A stretch of DNA of 64,000 nt. It comes from Butyribacter intestini. Lineage in GTDB: Bacteria > Bacillota > Clostridia > Lachnospirales > Lachnospiraceae. The stretch spans positions 1-64,000 of the forward strand of contig LLKB01000006.1 of the NCBI GenBank assembly GCA_001414325.1. The letters are read 5' to 3'. Both the position numbers and the translations under genes were made by a program. Position 1 is the stretch's first letter, and every line of letters starts with the position of its first letter. A model generated the notes under the pieces. The model had not been told where the DNA came from, did not search any database, and saw only the letters and a program-made list of their open reading frames with translations. Of this stretch, positions 25,277-34,230 are shown piece after piece.

Positions 25277-26779
25277 ATGGAAACTTTAATATATCATATT
25301 GAAAATGGCGGGAGTACATGGCAGGAAAGAACAGTGGATGTCAGTTCTCCAATAAAGATTATGAATATAAAAATAAATATACCAAAAGAGTATGCGTTGC
25401 TTTGCTATATAATTGTAAAGGATAGTAATGGAAAGTTTAGAATGTTCAGGGAAATTGGGTATGGTCCCAGAACACTCATAATAGGAAATGATGGGATGCA
25501 TACGACAGCAGGTGGGACGGCAGGAGATATTCCTATAGGCAGATGGAAGTTTATAATATGTGCATTTAGGGAATATGTTATGCAGCGTCTTGGGAAAAAC
25601 AGTTTCAATGTTAAAGTTACTATTTCTGATGACATTTCTTCAGTGAAAGAGCCAGTGGGAGAACAGGACTGGGTTGGGAATAAAGAATTTGATATTGATA
25701 AGAATTATTCGGACGAGAGCAGATGGTATAAAGGTGATTTTCATACACACACGAGATTGTCTGATGGAAAGGAGACAACGAGAAGTGCGATGAAAAAGGC
25801 AGAACAAATGGGAATGGATTTTTATATCCCGACCGAACACAATGTTTTGCACACCGGATGGCCAGAAGCAAAAGTGATGGTCGTACCGGGGGTTGAGATT
25901 ACGACAAGTCTGGGGCATTTTAATATATTTGGTTGTCTTGGGATGCCGGGCAGACTTACACACATTTTAAAACATGATGGTGAGGACAGGATAAGTCAGG
26001 AAGTAGAGTACACCATCAGGGAAGCAGATGAAAAGGAATGGCTTTGGAGTATAAACCATCCATTCCTGCATATATGGAAATGGACATATTTTGACCTTAA
26101 ATTGAAAAATCTAAGATTGATGGAGATAATAAATGACCCGACATATGAATATGCAAAAAAAGCAAATGAAGATGCTATATCATTTATAGATTTTTTGTGG
26201 CAGCAGGGATTTAGGGTTTTCGGACTTGGGGGAAGTGATTCGCACAACCTTATAGACGAAAGGTACGAGGGGGCAGATGAGCCGAGTGTGCCGGGAGACC
26301 CTGCAACATTGGTATATATGGATGGAATGACGCCTTCTAAACTGTTGAAAGCGGTTTCAAAAGGTCATGTCATAGTTGCCAGATATATTACAATGGAAGT
26401 TTATTTTCTTTTTGAAAATAAAAAATATCTTCCCGGTGACAGGATAGAGATAACAGGCGATTCTGAATTTGAAAATGACATTGTTGCGAGTGTGACAATA
26501 AAAATAAATGAAGAAACATACGGAAAAAATATTATTCCTGAATTATATCTGATTGAAAACGGAGTAAAAAGAGAGGTCGTGCTTGAAAAGAGGGATGAAC
26601 GGACATATATGGCAGATGTTGTGACAAACTGGCACACCATTGACTGGGAATGGAAAAGATTTGAGGTATTGTCTAAAGATTACGGTTTCTTAGGCTATGT
26701 AAATCCGATATTTCATGGAAGAAAAAAATCAAAACTAAAGACATTCGGTGAAGCAGTGCAGCTATGGCGAGGTCAATAA
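25277..26779 (+). CDS. PHP-domain metallohydrolase (CehA/McbA-like)
   Basis: The 500-residue protein has an N-terminal beta-rich part (1-150), then a PHP domain whose metal ligands are visible in order: GDFHTHTRLSDG (~154-165), PTEHN, PGVEIT, NHPF and GGSDSH. A C-terminal beta domain follows. PHP proteins of this branch hydrolyse phosphodiesters or related esters with two or three metal ions. No signal peptide is seen, so it is cytoplasmic. It heads an ABC importer operon and precedes a HAD phosphatase, so I infer it processes the imported substrate, perhaps a glycerophosphodiester-like compound. Confidence 0.85.
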   Translation: METLIYHIENGGSTWQERTVDVSSPIKIMNIKINIPKEYALLCYIIVKDSNGKFRMFREIGYGPRTLIIGNDGMHTTAGGTAGDIPIGRWKFIICAFREYVMQRLGKNSFNVKVTISDDISSVKEPVGEQDWVGNKEFDIDKNYSDESRWYKGDFHTHTRLSDGKETTRSAMKKAEQMGMDFYIPTEHNVLHTGWPEAKVMVVPGVEITTSLGHFNIFGCLGMPGRLTHILKHDGEDRISQEVEYTIREADEKEWLWSINHPFLHIWKWTYFDLKLKNLRLMEIINDPTYEYAKKANEDAISFIDFLWQQGFRVFGLGGSDSHNLIDERYEGADEPSVPGDPATLVYMDGMTPSKLLKAVSKGHVIVARYITMEVYFLFENKKYLPGDRIEITGDSEFENDIVASVTIKINEETYGKNIIPELYLIENGVKREVVLEKRDERTYMADVVTNWHTIDWEWKRFEVLSKDYGFLGYVNPIFHGRKKSKLKTFGEAVQLWRGQ

Positions 26780-26802
26780 AATAAAGAAATGGGGAATTAA
26801 AA

Positions 26803-27684
26803 ATGTTTGGTAACAGTAAATTAAAGAAAATAGGAAGTGTGTGGCTTTTTGTACTTCCGGCATTTATACCTTTGATGGTGTTTTGGATTTATCCGATATT
26901 AAAATCATTATACATAAGCTTTACTGATTGGGACTATATGTCGCCTACATATAACTTCGTATTTTTAGATAACTTTATAAAGCTGTTTAAGGACAGCAGA
27001 TTTTATGAAGCATTAGGCACAACTGTTTGGTTTAGTATCGGAACATTATTTCCAACGATAGCCGGCGGACTTTTACTTGCACTTCTTCTTAGAAAAACAT
27101 TCAGGGGAAGCGGATTTTTCAAATTCATTCTTTTTTCGCCGTGGATAACTCCGACTGTTGCGGTATCTATCGTGTGGACATGGATATTCAATCCCGACAG
27201 CGGACTTGCAAATGCGGTGTTAAAATTTTTTCATCTTCCTGCATTGCAATGGATAAATAGTTCAGATACGGCTCTTTTATCGGTAATAGTAGTAACGGTG
27301 TGGAAAAGTCTCGGTTATGCAATGATATTTTATCTCTCGGCACTTGAAAAAGTACCGACTGAGCTTTACGAAGCAAACGGACTTGATGGTGCTAACGCAT
27401 GGCAGCGTTTCAAAGATGTGACACTTCCCTGTATATCACCGACAACATTCTTTTTGCTGATAGTGACAATGGTAAATTCATTGCAGGCTTATGACCAGAT
27501 TCAGATACTTACGCAGGGAGGTCCGTCAGGTTCGACAAGAACACTTCTTTATATGTATTATCAGCTCGGTTTTGAAGAATATGACATGGGACAGGCGACA
27601 GCCGTAGCAATAGTTCTTATAGCAATAACGGTATTGCTGTCGGTAGTTCAGTTTATTATTTCTAAAAAATGGGTTCATTATTGA
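26803..27684 (+). CDS. Sugar-type ABC transporter permease (MalF/UgpA-like)
   Basis: The 293-residue protein has six hydrophobic segments. The cytoplasmic EAA loop is EKVPTELYEANGLDGANAWQRF (residues ~184-205), which docks to the ATPase. It begins 24 bases after the PHP gene. CUT1-family permeases of this kind import oligosaccharides or glycerol phosphates with a partner permease, lipoprotein and ATPase, all of which follow here. Confidence 0.93.
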   Translation: MFGNSKLKKIGSVWLFVLPAFIPLMVFWIYPILKSLYISFTDWDYMSPTYNFVFLDNFIKLFKDSRFYEALGTTVWFSIGTLFPTIAGGLLLALLLRKTFRGSGFFKFILFSPWITPTVAVSIVWTWIFNPDSGLANAVLKFFHLPALQWINSSDTALLSVIVVTVWKSLGYAMIFYLSALEKVPTELYEANGLDGANAWQRFKDVTLPCISPTTFFLLIVTMVNSLQAYDQIQILTQGGPSGSTRTLLYMYYQLGFEEYDMGQATAVAIVLIAITVLLSVVQFIISKKWVHY

Positions 27685-27717
27685 TATAGATTGTGAACTA
27701 TGAAGAAGAAATGAGCC

Positions 27718-27751
27718 GGCAGCAGAGCGGATTGTTAATATTCGCTTGACT
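27718..27751 (+). repeat. Family C core repeat (GGCAGCAGAGCGGATT...TTGACT)
   Basis: This short palindromic motif, GGCAGCAGAGCGGA, spacer, AATATTCGCTTGACT, recurs at 54678-54711 and, diverged, at 16281-16317. Here it lies between the two permease genes of the ABC operon. Confidence 0.55.
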
Positions 27752-27814
27752 GCAAGGTATTTAAGGGATATTTGATTTGAAATCATAAATGAAACTTTAG
27801 AAAGCGAGAGAAAA

Positions 27815-28777
27815 ATGCAGCAGAATATAGTAAATGAAAATAAATATACAGGATTTGGAACAAAAAAGACATTTTCATCAATTACAAAGATAAACAAAGA
27901 CAGTGTATCAGAGAGAAATCCGGCATTAGAAAAAAGCATTGAAGTCTTTGGGAATATCGGAAAGACATTCGGAAAAATGTTTATTCTTGTCATAGCAGGT
28001 ATATTTACGGTATTCCCTTTTATATGGATGATAATCAGTGCATTAAAGACAAAGGCGGAGGTTATGGATGTGTCAAAATTATTTCCTGCAAAGGCACAGT
28101 GGGGAAATTTTGTGAGCATATTTACGGCATCGCCGATGCTTAAATACATAGGAAATAGTTTGTTCGTAAGTGTTGTGGTCGTTGCGATACAGATAATAAC
28201 AGGTGCAATGCTTGCTTATGCAATGGTATTTATGAGATTTAGGGGAAGAAAAATATTATTTGCGATAGTTATGGGAACTTATATGCTGCCGGCAGCGGCA
28301 ACATATATACCAAGTTACATAATACTTGCAAAACTGGGACTTTTAAACAGCTACACGGGTCTGATAATCTCAGACACGATAAATATATTTGGAATATTTT
28401 TGTTAAGACAGGCATTTATGCAGGTGCCGACACCGCTTATAGAGGCGGCAAAGATGGATGGTGCGGGGAATATGAAGGTTTTGTGGAAAGTCGTAATGCC
28501 CATGACTAAATCATCATTTATAACATTTGGTCTTATGAGTTTTATAACAATGTATAACAGTTATATGTGGCCGTCACTTATAACTAACGATAAAAATATA
28601 AGTCTTGTATCGCAGGGGCTTCGCAGCTTTTTTATAGAAGGTGGAGCTTACGGTACGGAATGGCCTAAGGTTATGGCTGCAAGTGCTGTTATAGTTGTGC
28701 CGCTTTTAGTGATGTTCGCATTTACCCAGAAATGGTTTATCAATGGTATTGGTGGAGATACGGGCGTTAAAGGTTAG
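27815..28777 (+). CDS. Sugar-type ABC transporter permease (MalG/UgpE-like)
   Basis: The 320-residue protein starts with an unusual ~50-residue hydrophilic N-terminal extension before the first membrane helix. Six helices follow, with the EAA loop VPTPLIEAAKMDGAGNMKVL near residue 208. It is the second half of the heterodimeric channel. An ATG at 27977 could also start the core, but AGCGAGAG precedes 27815, so the longer form is kept. Confidence 0.92.
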   Translation: MQQNIVNENKYTGFGTKKTFSSITKINKDSVSERNPALEKSIEVFGNIGKTFGKMFILVIAGIFTVFPFIWMIISALKTKAEVMDVSKLFPAKAQWGNFVSIFTASPMLKYIGNSLFVSVVVVAIQIITGAMLAYAMVFMRFRGRKILFAIVMGTYMLPAAATYIPSYIILAKLGLLNSYTGLIISDTINIFGIFLLRQAFMQVPTPLIEAAKMDGAGNMKVLWKVVMPMTKSSFITFGLMSFITMYNSYMWPSLITNDKNISLVSQGLRSFFIEGGAYGTEWPKVMAASAVIVVPLLVMFAFTQKWFINGIGGDTGVKG

Positions 28778-28899
28778 AAAGACACCTGCAGAACTGCTTA
28801 TAGACTATGTTATATCTATGCAATTCAATTCAGTGTAATGATAGTTTTGCAGATGTCTGGAAAATAGATTATATATAAAGTAAAAAATGGAGGATTATC

Positions 28900-30216
28900 A
28901 TGAGAAAGAAATTATTATGTATGGCGTTGATGATGAGCATGACAGTGGGGCTTCTTACCGGTTGCGGAACAAGTTCTAAGTCTGCCGTAAAGAGTGGGTC
29001 TGATTCTAAAAAGAATGGTCCGGTTGAGGTTGAGTTCTGGTATTCCGGCGGTAAGACTGCCGTGAATGTTGTTGCGGACATTGTTGATGAATTTAATAAG
29101 TCCCAGTCGGATTATAAGGTTAAGTGTGTTACTCAGGCAGATTATGATGAAACTTATCAGAAAGTTCAGGCTGGTATTGCAGGTGGTACTGCACCTGATA
29201 TTGCACTTCTGGATGTAAATAGTTCAAGGACTCTTAATCAGAAGAAAGTTCTTGAAGATATAAGTACATATACAAAAGATGATTCTGATTTTAATAAGGA
29301 TGATTATCTTGATGTGTTTTTAAATCAGGGTGTAGATGATGAGAATAAGACATTTGCAATCCCTGCTTATGGAACTACACAGGTACTTTATTACAATAAA
29401 AAAGCATTTAAAAATGCAGGAATTAAGCCTGAAAGCATTAAGACATGGCAGGATTTAGCAGATGCTTCTAAGAAGATTACTGAAAAAAATAAGGGCATGA
29501 CAGGCTGGGAACCTATGTGGGGCAAGGACAATCTTGTTGATGCAGTGCTAAGTAACGGCGGAAGTCTTTTTAGTGATGATGGAAAGACAGTGTGTGTAAA
29601 CAGTGATGCGTGGGTTGAAGTGTGGGACAGCTTTAAAAAATGGATTCACGATGATAAGATAATGAAAATTCATTCCGGCGGACAGGGATGGGAATACTGG
29701 TACACAACTATTGATGATGTTTTGCAGAATAAGGCAGGCGGTTATACCGGTTCGTCAGGAGATCAGGCAGACCTTGACTTTAGTATCGTAGGTGCAATGC
29801 AGCAGCCGGGATTTGGAAATAATGCATCAGCTCCGGCAGCAGAAGCTAAGAATCTTGTTATCCTCAAAAATTCTTCAGATGAAGAAAAGAAAGGTGCTTA
29901 TGAATTTATAAAGTACTTCACTACACCTGAAAATCAGGCTAAATGGTCTATGGAAACAGGTTATGTTGCAGTTAGAAAATCAACACAGGATGTAAAAGAA
30001 TTTAAGGATTATACAGAAAAAAATCCACAGGCATTCGTACCATTACAGCAGGCTTCACATGGTTCTGTACTTCCGACAGACCCTACAGGCGGAAAGATTT
30101 ATGACGCACTCAAGGTAGCAGCAGATAAAGTTGAGATTGAGGGAGTTTCTGCAAAAGATGCACTTGACGAGGCTCAGAAAACAGCAGAGGAAGCTATGAG
30201 TTCAGTTTCAAAGTAG
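28900..30216 (+). CDS. ABC transporter solute-binding lipoprotein (family 1)
   Basis: The 438-residue protein has a lipoprotein signal peptide ending LLTGC (Cys22), then a Ser/Lys linker and a family 1 extracellular binding domain (VEFWYSGGKTAVNVV, TAPDIALLD, MTGWEPMW). It captures the substrate outside the membrane and delivers it to the two permeases. Trp- and Tyr-rich segments (HSGGQGWEYWYTT) could line a sugar or glycerol-phosphate site; the ligand is not identifiable from sequence. Confidence 0.93.
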   Translation: MRKKLLCMALMMSMTVGLLTGCGTSSKSAVKSGSDSKKNGPVEVEFWYSGGKTAVNVVADIVDEFNKSQSDYKVKCVTQADYDETYQKVQAGIAGGTAPDIALLDVNSSRTLNQKKVLEDISTYTKDDSDFNKDDYLDVFLNQGVDDENKTFAIPAYGTTQVLYYNKKAFKNAGIKPESIKTWQDLADASKKITEKNKGMTGWEPMWGKDNLVDAVLSNGGSLFSDDGKTVCVNSDAWVEVWDSFKKWIHDDKIMKIHSGGQGWEYWYTTIDDVLQNKAGGYTGSSGDQADLDFSIVGAMQQPGFGNNASAPAAEAKNLVILKNSSDEEKKGAYEFIKYFTTPENQAKWSMETGYVAVRKSTQDVKEFKDYTEKNPQAFVPLQQASHGSVLPTDPTGGKIYDALKVAADKVEIEGVSAKDALDEAQKTAEEAMSSVSK

Positions 30217-30226
30217 TTTTTAGTGA

Positions 30227-30287
30227 TTGTGAAACTAATTATTTGTTATATTTCACAATTTAATTTCAGATTATGATAGTTTCACAA
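30227..30287 (+). repeat. Inverted-end spacer element (TTGTGAAACT...AGTTTCACAA)
   Basis: The ends are exact complements and resemble the family B ends (TTGCGAAACT), with GTG in place of GCG. It lies between the binding-protein and HAD genes. It is probably a small diverged family B relative. Confidence 0.45.
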
Positions 30288-30324
30288 ATATTTTAAGTAA
30301 GTATATGGAAAGAGGGGACGAGCG

Positions 30325-31044
30325 ATGATTAAGGGGATTTTGTTTGATAAGGATGGTACGCTTCTTAAGTTTGATGAGTTGTGGAATGAGGCTACTAAAA
30401 TGGTGATGCCAAAGTTTCTCCATAAGATAGGGATTGATGCTGATGAGGAAAATGTTTCAATGGCGGTGAAATCCGTTGGAAACAGCATTGCAGCAATGAC
30501 CTACAGGGATATGACGAAAGCAGTCATTGAGTTTTTTGAGATAGAAGCAGATGATAAAATGTTAAGTCTTTATTCTAAACAGCTTGAAGAACTTTATTTT
30601 GAAGAAGTTACTAAAAGCACGGCAAATATCCTACCTACCGCTGACCTTGATAAATTATTTAAGTGGCTGTCGGACAGAAAGCTGATAGTGGGGCTTGCTA
30701 CTGCTGATACAAAGCAGACAGCTCTTAAATGTCTTGACAGACTGGGCGTCAGACATTTCTTTTCATATGTTGGCTCTGATGACGGGGTTTTAAAACCAAA
30801 ACCGTCATCAGATATAATAGAAGATTTTAAAAGAAGATTTGAAATAAATTCAGATGAGATAATGGTAGTGGGAGATACAAATACGGATATGCAGTTTGCA
30901 AAGAACGGTGGAGCATTGGCAGTTGGAGTGTTGAGTGGTGTCGGTGAAAAAGAAGAATTGAAAGAAAGTGCAGACTTTATAATCGCTGATGTGGGACAAC
31001 TTATGTACAGCTGGAAGAATATAGAAATACAGGAAAGCAGGTAG
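30325..31044 (+). CDS. HAD-superfamily phosphatase (phosphoglycolate phosphatase-like)
   Basis: The 239-residue protein has the HAD motifs DKDGTL (nucleophile Asp8, acid Asp10), GLATADTK (motif II), KPKP (motif III lysine) and VVGDTNTDMQFAKN (motif IV), with an alpha-helical cap between. It dephosphorylates a small phosphorylated metabolite. Its place between the binding protein and ATPase genes suggests it acts on the product released from the imported compound. Confidence 0.9.
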   Translation: MIKGILFDKDGTLLKFDELWNEATKMVMPKFLHKIGIDADEENVSMAVKSVGNSIAAMTYRDMTKAVIEFFEIEADDKMLSLYSKQLEELYFEEVTKSTANILPTADLDKLFKWLSDRKLIVGLATADTKQTALKCLDRLGVRHFFSYVGSDDGVLKPKPSSDIIEDFKRRFEINSDEIMVVGDTNTDMQFAKNGGALAVGVLSGVGEKEELKESADFIIADVGQLMYSWKNIEIQESR

Positions 31045-31052
31045 TTACAGTT

Positions 31053-32261
31053 ATGGCAGAATTGTTGATGGACGGAATTGAAAAAAAATATGACGGTGGA
31101 AGTTTTGCAATAAAAAACTTTGACTTACAGATTAAAGACAAAGAATTTGTTGTGTTTGTTGGACCTTCAGGCTGCGGTAAATCGACGGTATTAAGAATGA
31201 TAGCAGGTCTTGAAAAGGCAACGGCAGGCAGTATTTATATAGATGGAAAAGTGCTTGATAAAAAAATGGCGGCAAACGGAGATATAGCAATGGTTTTCCA
31301 AAATTATGCCCTTTATCCGCATATGTCAGTGTATGACAATATAGCATACAGTATGAAGATAAAGAAAGTACCTAAAAGACAAATAAAAGAAAATGTTGAA
31401 AAAGTTGCAGATATGCTAGGTCTAAAAGAAGTTCTTAAAAGAAAACCGGGGCAGCTTTCGGGCGGTCAGAAACAGAGAGTTGCAATAGGAAAGGCACTTA
31501 TCAGAACGCCAAAGGTATTTCTTATGGATGAACCATTGTCAAATCTTGATGCAAAGCTCAGAACCCAGATGCGTATGGAGATTAAAGAACTTTATAAACA
31601 TTCAGATGCAACATTTGTCTATGTTACGCATGACCAGACAGAGGCAATGACACTTGGAACAAAGATAGTCGTGTTAAACAATGGAAAAATTCAGCAGGCA
31701 TCAACCCCAAAAGAACTTTATAACAAACCGGCAAATCTTTTTGTAGCACAGTTTATAGGAACCCCACAGATGAATGTCTGGAAAGCAAAAGTCGTTCAGG
31801 AAAAAAAGAATGTAATGCTTTTTATCGGTGGACTTGGAAGATACAGACTGTCAGAAAAAAATGCTGAACTTTTGAGAAAAAGAGGATATTTTGATAAAGA
31901 AGTCTATGTTGGAATAAGACCTGAAGACATATTTTTACAGGTAAAGGGTATGGATGATGAGATGTTTCAGAGCAGCCTTGCAGCAAGATTAAAAGTTTAT
32001 GAGCCGGATGGGGCAGTTTCATATTTGCACTTGGAAACGGCTGGCGAAAGTGATAGTATTGAAAATGAGAAAATTTCTTCAAATGAAAATGTTGCAAAAA
32101 ACTGGAATGATACGATTGAGAGTGAAAATAAATTTAATAGTAATGTAACAATACGCATTGAGGGAAATGGTGATTTCAGAGAAGGCGAGGAGTATCACTT
32201 TGGATTTGATGAGTCAAAAATTCATTTCTTTGATATAGAAACGGAAAAAGCAATAAGATGA
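31053..32261 (+). CDS. ABC transporter ATP-binding protein (UgpC/MsmX-like)
   Basis: The 402-residue protein has Walker A GPSGCGKST (~36-44), a Q-loop VFQNYALYPHM, the signature LSGGQKQR, Walker B VFLMDEPLSNLD, the H-loop VYVTHD, and a C-terminal OB-fold regulatory domain with GIRPEDI. The C-terminal domain is longer than usual because of a Glu/Ser/Asn-rich stretch (residues ~330-370). It starts nine bases after the HAD gene and overlaps the next gene by four bases. It powers the importer encoded upstream. Confidence 0.95.
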   Translation: MAELLMDGIEKKYDGGSFAIKNFDLQIKDKEFVVFVGPSGCGKSTVLRMIAGLEKATAGSIYIDGKVLDKKMAANGDIAMVFQNYALYPHMSVYDNIAYSMKIKKVPKRQIKENVEKVADMLGLKEVLKRKPGQLSGGQKQRVAIGKALIRTPKVFLMDEPLSNLDAKLRTQMRMEIKELYKHSDATFVYVTHDQTEAMTLGTKIVVLNNGKIQQASTPKELYNKPANLFVAQFIGTPQMNVWKAKVVQEKKNVMLFIGGLGRYRLSEKNAELLRKRGYFDKEVYVGIRPEDIFLQVKGMDDEMFQSSLAARLKVYEPDGAVSYLHLETAGESDSIENEKISSNENVAKNWNDTIESENKFNSNVTIRIEGNGDFREGEEYHFGFDESKIHFFDIETEKAIR

Positions 32262-33718
32262 AAAATACAAAAAAAGAAGTGCTTAGAAACTGCATACCTG
32301 CAATGGTATGTATGGTAATAAGCGGACTTAACACGATAATAGACGGTTTATTTATTGGCAGAAATATAGGTGAGGACGGACTTGCAGCAATAAATATTGC
32401 ATGGCCTGTGCCAGCGTTTATCCTTGCGAGCGGTATAGGTATAGGAGTAGGATGTGGGATAAATTATGTTTCCGCACTTGGAAAAAAACATGAAAAAGAG
32501 GCAAAAGAATTTTTAAAAAATGCTTTTGTCTTTTTGGCGTGTGCAGGTATTTTATACAGTGTATTTTTTGAAATGACAGCACCGTATCTTATGAAAATAC
32601 TCGGTGCAGAGGGGAAGGTGCATACGCTTGCGGTACAATATACTAGGATAATAGCGGCAGCGGCACTCTTACAGATATTTGGAGCAGGACTTGTCCCGAT
32701 AGTCAGAAATCTTAATATGCCAATACAGGCTATGGCAGCAACGATAAGTGGTGTCTGTTCAAATTTTGTATTTAACACGATATTTATTTTTGTACTTCAG
32801 ATGGGAATGAGAGGAGCGGCACTTGGAACGGTGCTTTCACAGGTGGTAACAAGTGTTATAGCAGGTGTGAGCATAAAAAAATCAGGTGCATTAAGCAGAG
32901 AAGATGTGGAAGAAAAAGCGGAAAATACGGGTGGTTTAAGTTGTTATAAAAAAGTGGGAAATAAAATATTATCGGATAAGTTTATAGAAGAAAAATCAGA
33001 AAAAATATATTCGGGAAATATTGAGAAAATTATTAAAGAAGGATGTGAAGAAGAAAAAAGGTCAGGTTATATAAAAAAGATTTTTTTAGGCGGTATAGCT
33101 TCATTTGGAATTTCACTTCTTCCTACCTGGGTACTTGCATTGACAAATTATCAATGTCTTTCATATGGAGGCAGCAGGACGGTGGCTTGTTATGCGGTTA
33201 TATCGTATCTTGTATATCCGGCTCAGAATATGCTCACCGGCATAGCAGACGGAGTGCAGCCGCTTTTTAGTATGTGTGCGGCAAAAGAAAATACGGAAAA
33301 GAAAGAAAAGCAGATAAAAGGTGTTGTGACAAGACTTGTGGTATTAGTATCAATATTAGTAATGCTTTTGCTTTTTGCTGCTGCACCCGTATTTCATAAA
33401 GTTTTCTCACTAAGCAGTGAAAATTATGAATCATTTGTGCAGGGACTTAGAATAACAGCCATATCATTGTTGTTTTATGGATTAAACAGACTAAGTATAA
33501 CGATAATGAACGGAAAAGGACAGCACCAAGAAGCATCAATAATAATTTATGGAGAAGCAATAATATATACACCGTTTTTTTTATTTGTGCTGCCAAAACT
33601 TTTTTTAGTTACAGGAATATGGATAGAGCCGGTTGCGGCGGCTGTATTGACTGAAGCAGTATGTGTCATAGGTCAATTAAGAAAGAGTGAAAAATATGAA
33701 TATACAAAAGCTGGATGA
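32258..33718 (+). CDS. MATE-family efflux transporter
   Basis: The 486-residue protein has 12 predicted helices and the MATE opening AMVCMVISGLNTIIDGLFIG. Between the two halves (residues ~215-275) it carries a hydrophilic, Lys/Glu-rich insertion (ENTGGLSCYKKVGNKI and following) not usual for the family. The ATG overlaps the ATPase stop (ATGA), so it is translationally coupled to the importer operon. It exports an organic cation, drug or metabolite by Na+ or H+ antiport; the substrate is unknown. Confidence 0.9.
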   Translation: MKNTKKEVLRNCIPAMVCMVISGLNTIIDGLFIGRNIGEDGLAAINIAWPVPAFILASGIGIGVGCGINYVSALGKKHEKEAKEFLKNAFVFLACAGILYSVFFEMTAPYLMKILGAEGKVHTLAVQYTRIIAAAALLQIFGAGLVPIVRNLNMPIQAMAATISGVCSNFVFNTIFIFVLQMGMRGAALGTVLSQVVTSVIAGVSIKKSGALSREDVEEKAENTGGLSCYKKVGNKILSDKFIEEKSEKIYSGNIEKIIKEGCEEEKRSGYIKKIFLGGIASFGISLLPTWVLALTNYQCLSYGGSRTVACYAVISYLVYPAQNMLTGIADGVQPLFSMCAAKENTEKKEKQIKGVVTRLVVLVSILVMLLLFAAAPVFHKVFSLSSENYESFVQGLRITAISLLFYGLNRLSITIMNGKGQHQEASIIIYGEAIIYTPFFLFVLPKLFLVTGIWIEPVAAAVLTEAVCVIGQLRKSEKYEYTKAG

Positions 33719-34019
33719 ACTGAATATGGAAAATAATCGTATAGAAATATACGACAAAGACAATAATCTGTTAAAAGTAATAGAGCCGTATGCTGTGGAA
33801 AGCTGCATGAATCCCGGAATATTTAAAATTACGCCGGTTAAAATAGAAAAAACGAAAGACAGCATTATATTTATATCGGAAAATATTAAAACTGAGATAA
33901 AAAAACAGGATATAGAAAGCGGTGATATAGAGGTGAAAGCATCTGATTTTACACCGCAAAGGCGAAAGGTAAAAAGTAACTGTACTAACTGCACTAACTG
34001 TGGCAGATGCAGCTGGTGA
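33696..34019 (+). CDS. Small protein with a C-terminal CxxCxxCxxC motif
   Basis: I do not recognise this 107-residue protein. The first ~90 residues are charged and beta-prone. The last 14 read SNCTNCTNCGRCSW, four cysteines at exact three-residue spacing, suited to metal or cluster binding or to modification. The ATG at 33696 overlaps the end of the MATE gene by 23 bases; a GTG at 33687 and an ATG at 33726 are alternatives. It is the last gene of the PHP/ABC/HAD/MATE series. Confidence 0.6.
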   Translation: MNIQKLDELNMENNRIEIYDKDNNLLKVIEPYAVESCMNPGIFKITPVKIEKTKDSIIFISENIKTEIKKQDIESGDIEVKASDFTPQRRKVKSNCTNCTNCGRCSW

Positions 34020-34230
34020 AAATGAGTTCTTGGCAACAGAATGATAAAGTAAGCGTCAGATTGTAAAGCAGCTTGCAAAATAGTTGAGAATAATCTTTTT
34101 TGCAAATAATTTGTCAATTTATGTTAAGTTTGTGAGCCGGCAGTAAAAAAAATTCTTGCCTGATACACTCTTTTTGCGTATAATTTAGTTTGGTGTAAAA
34201 ATATTAAATTACGTACAAAAGGAGAAAATC

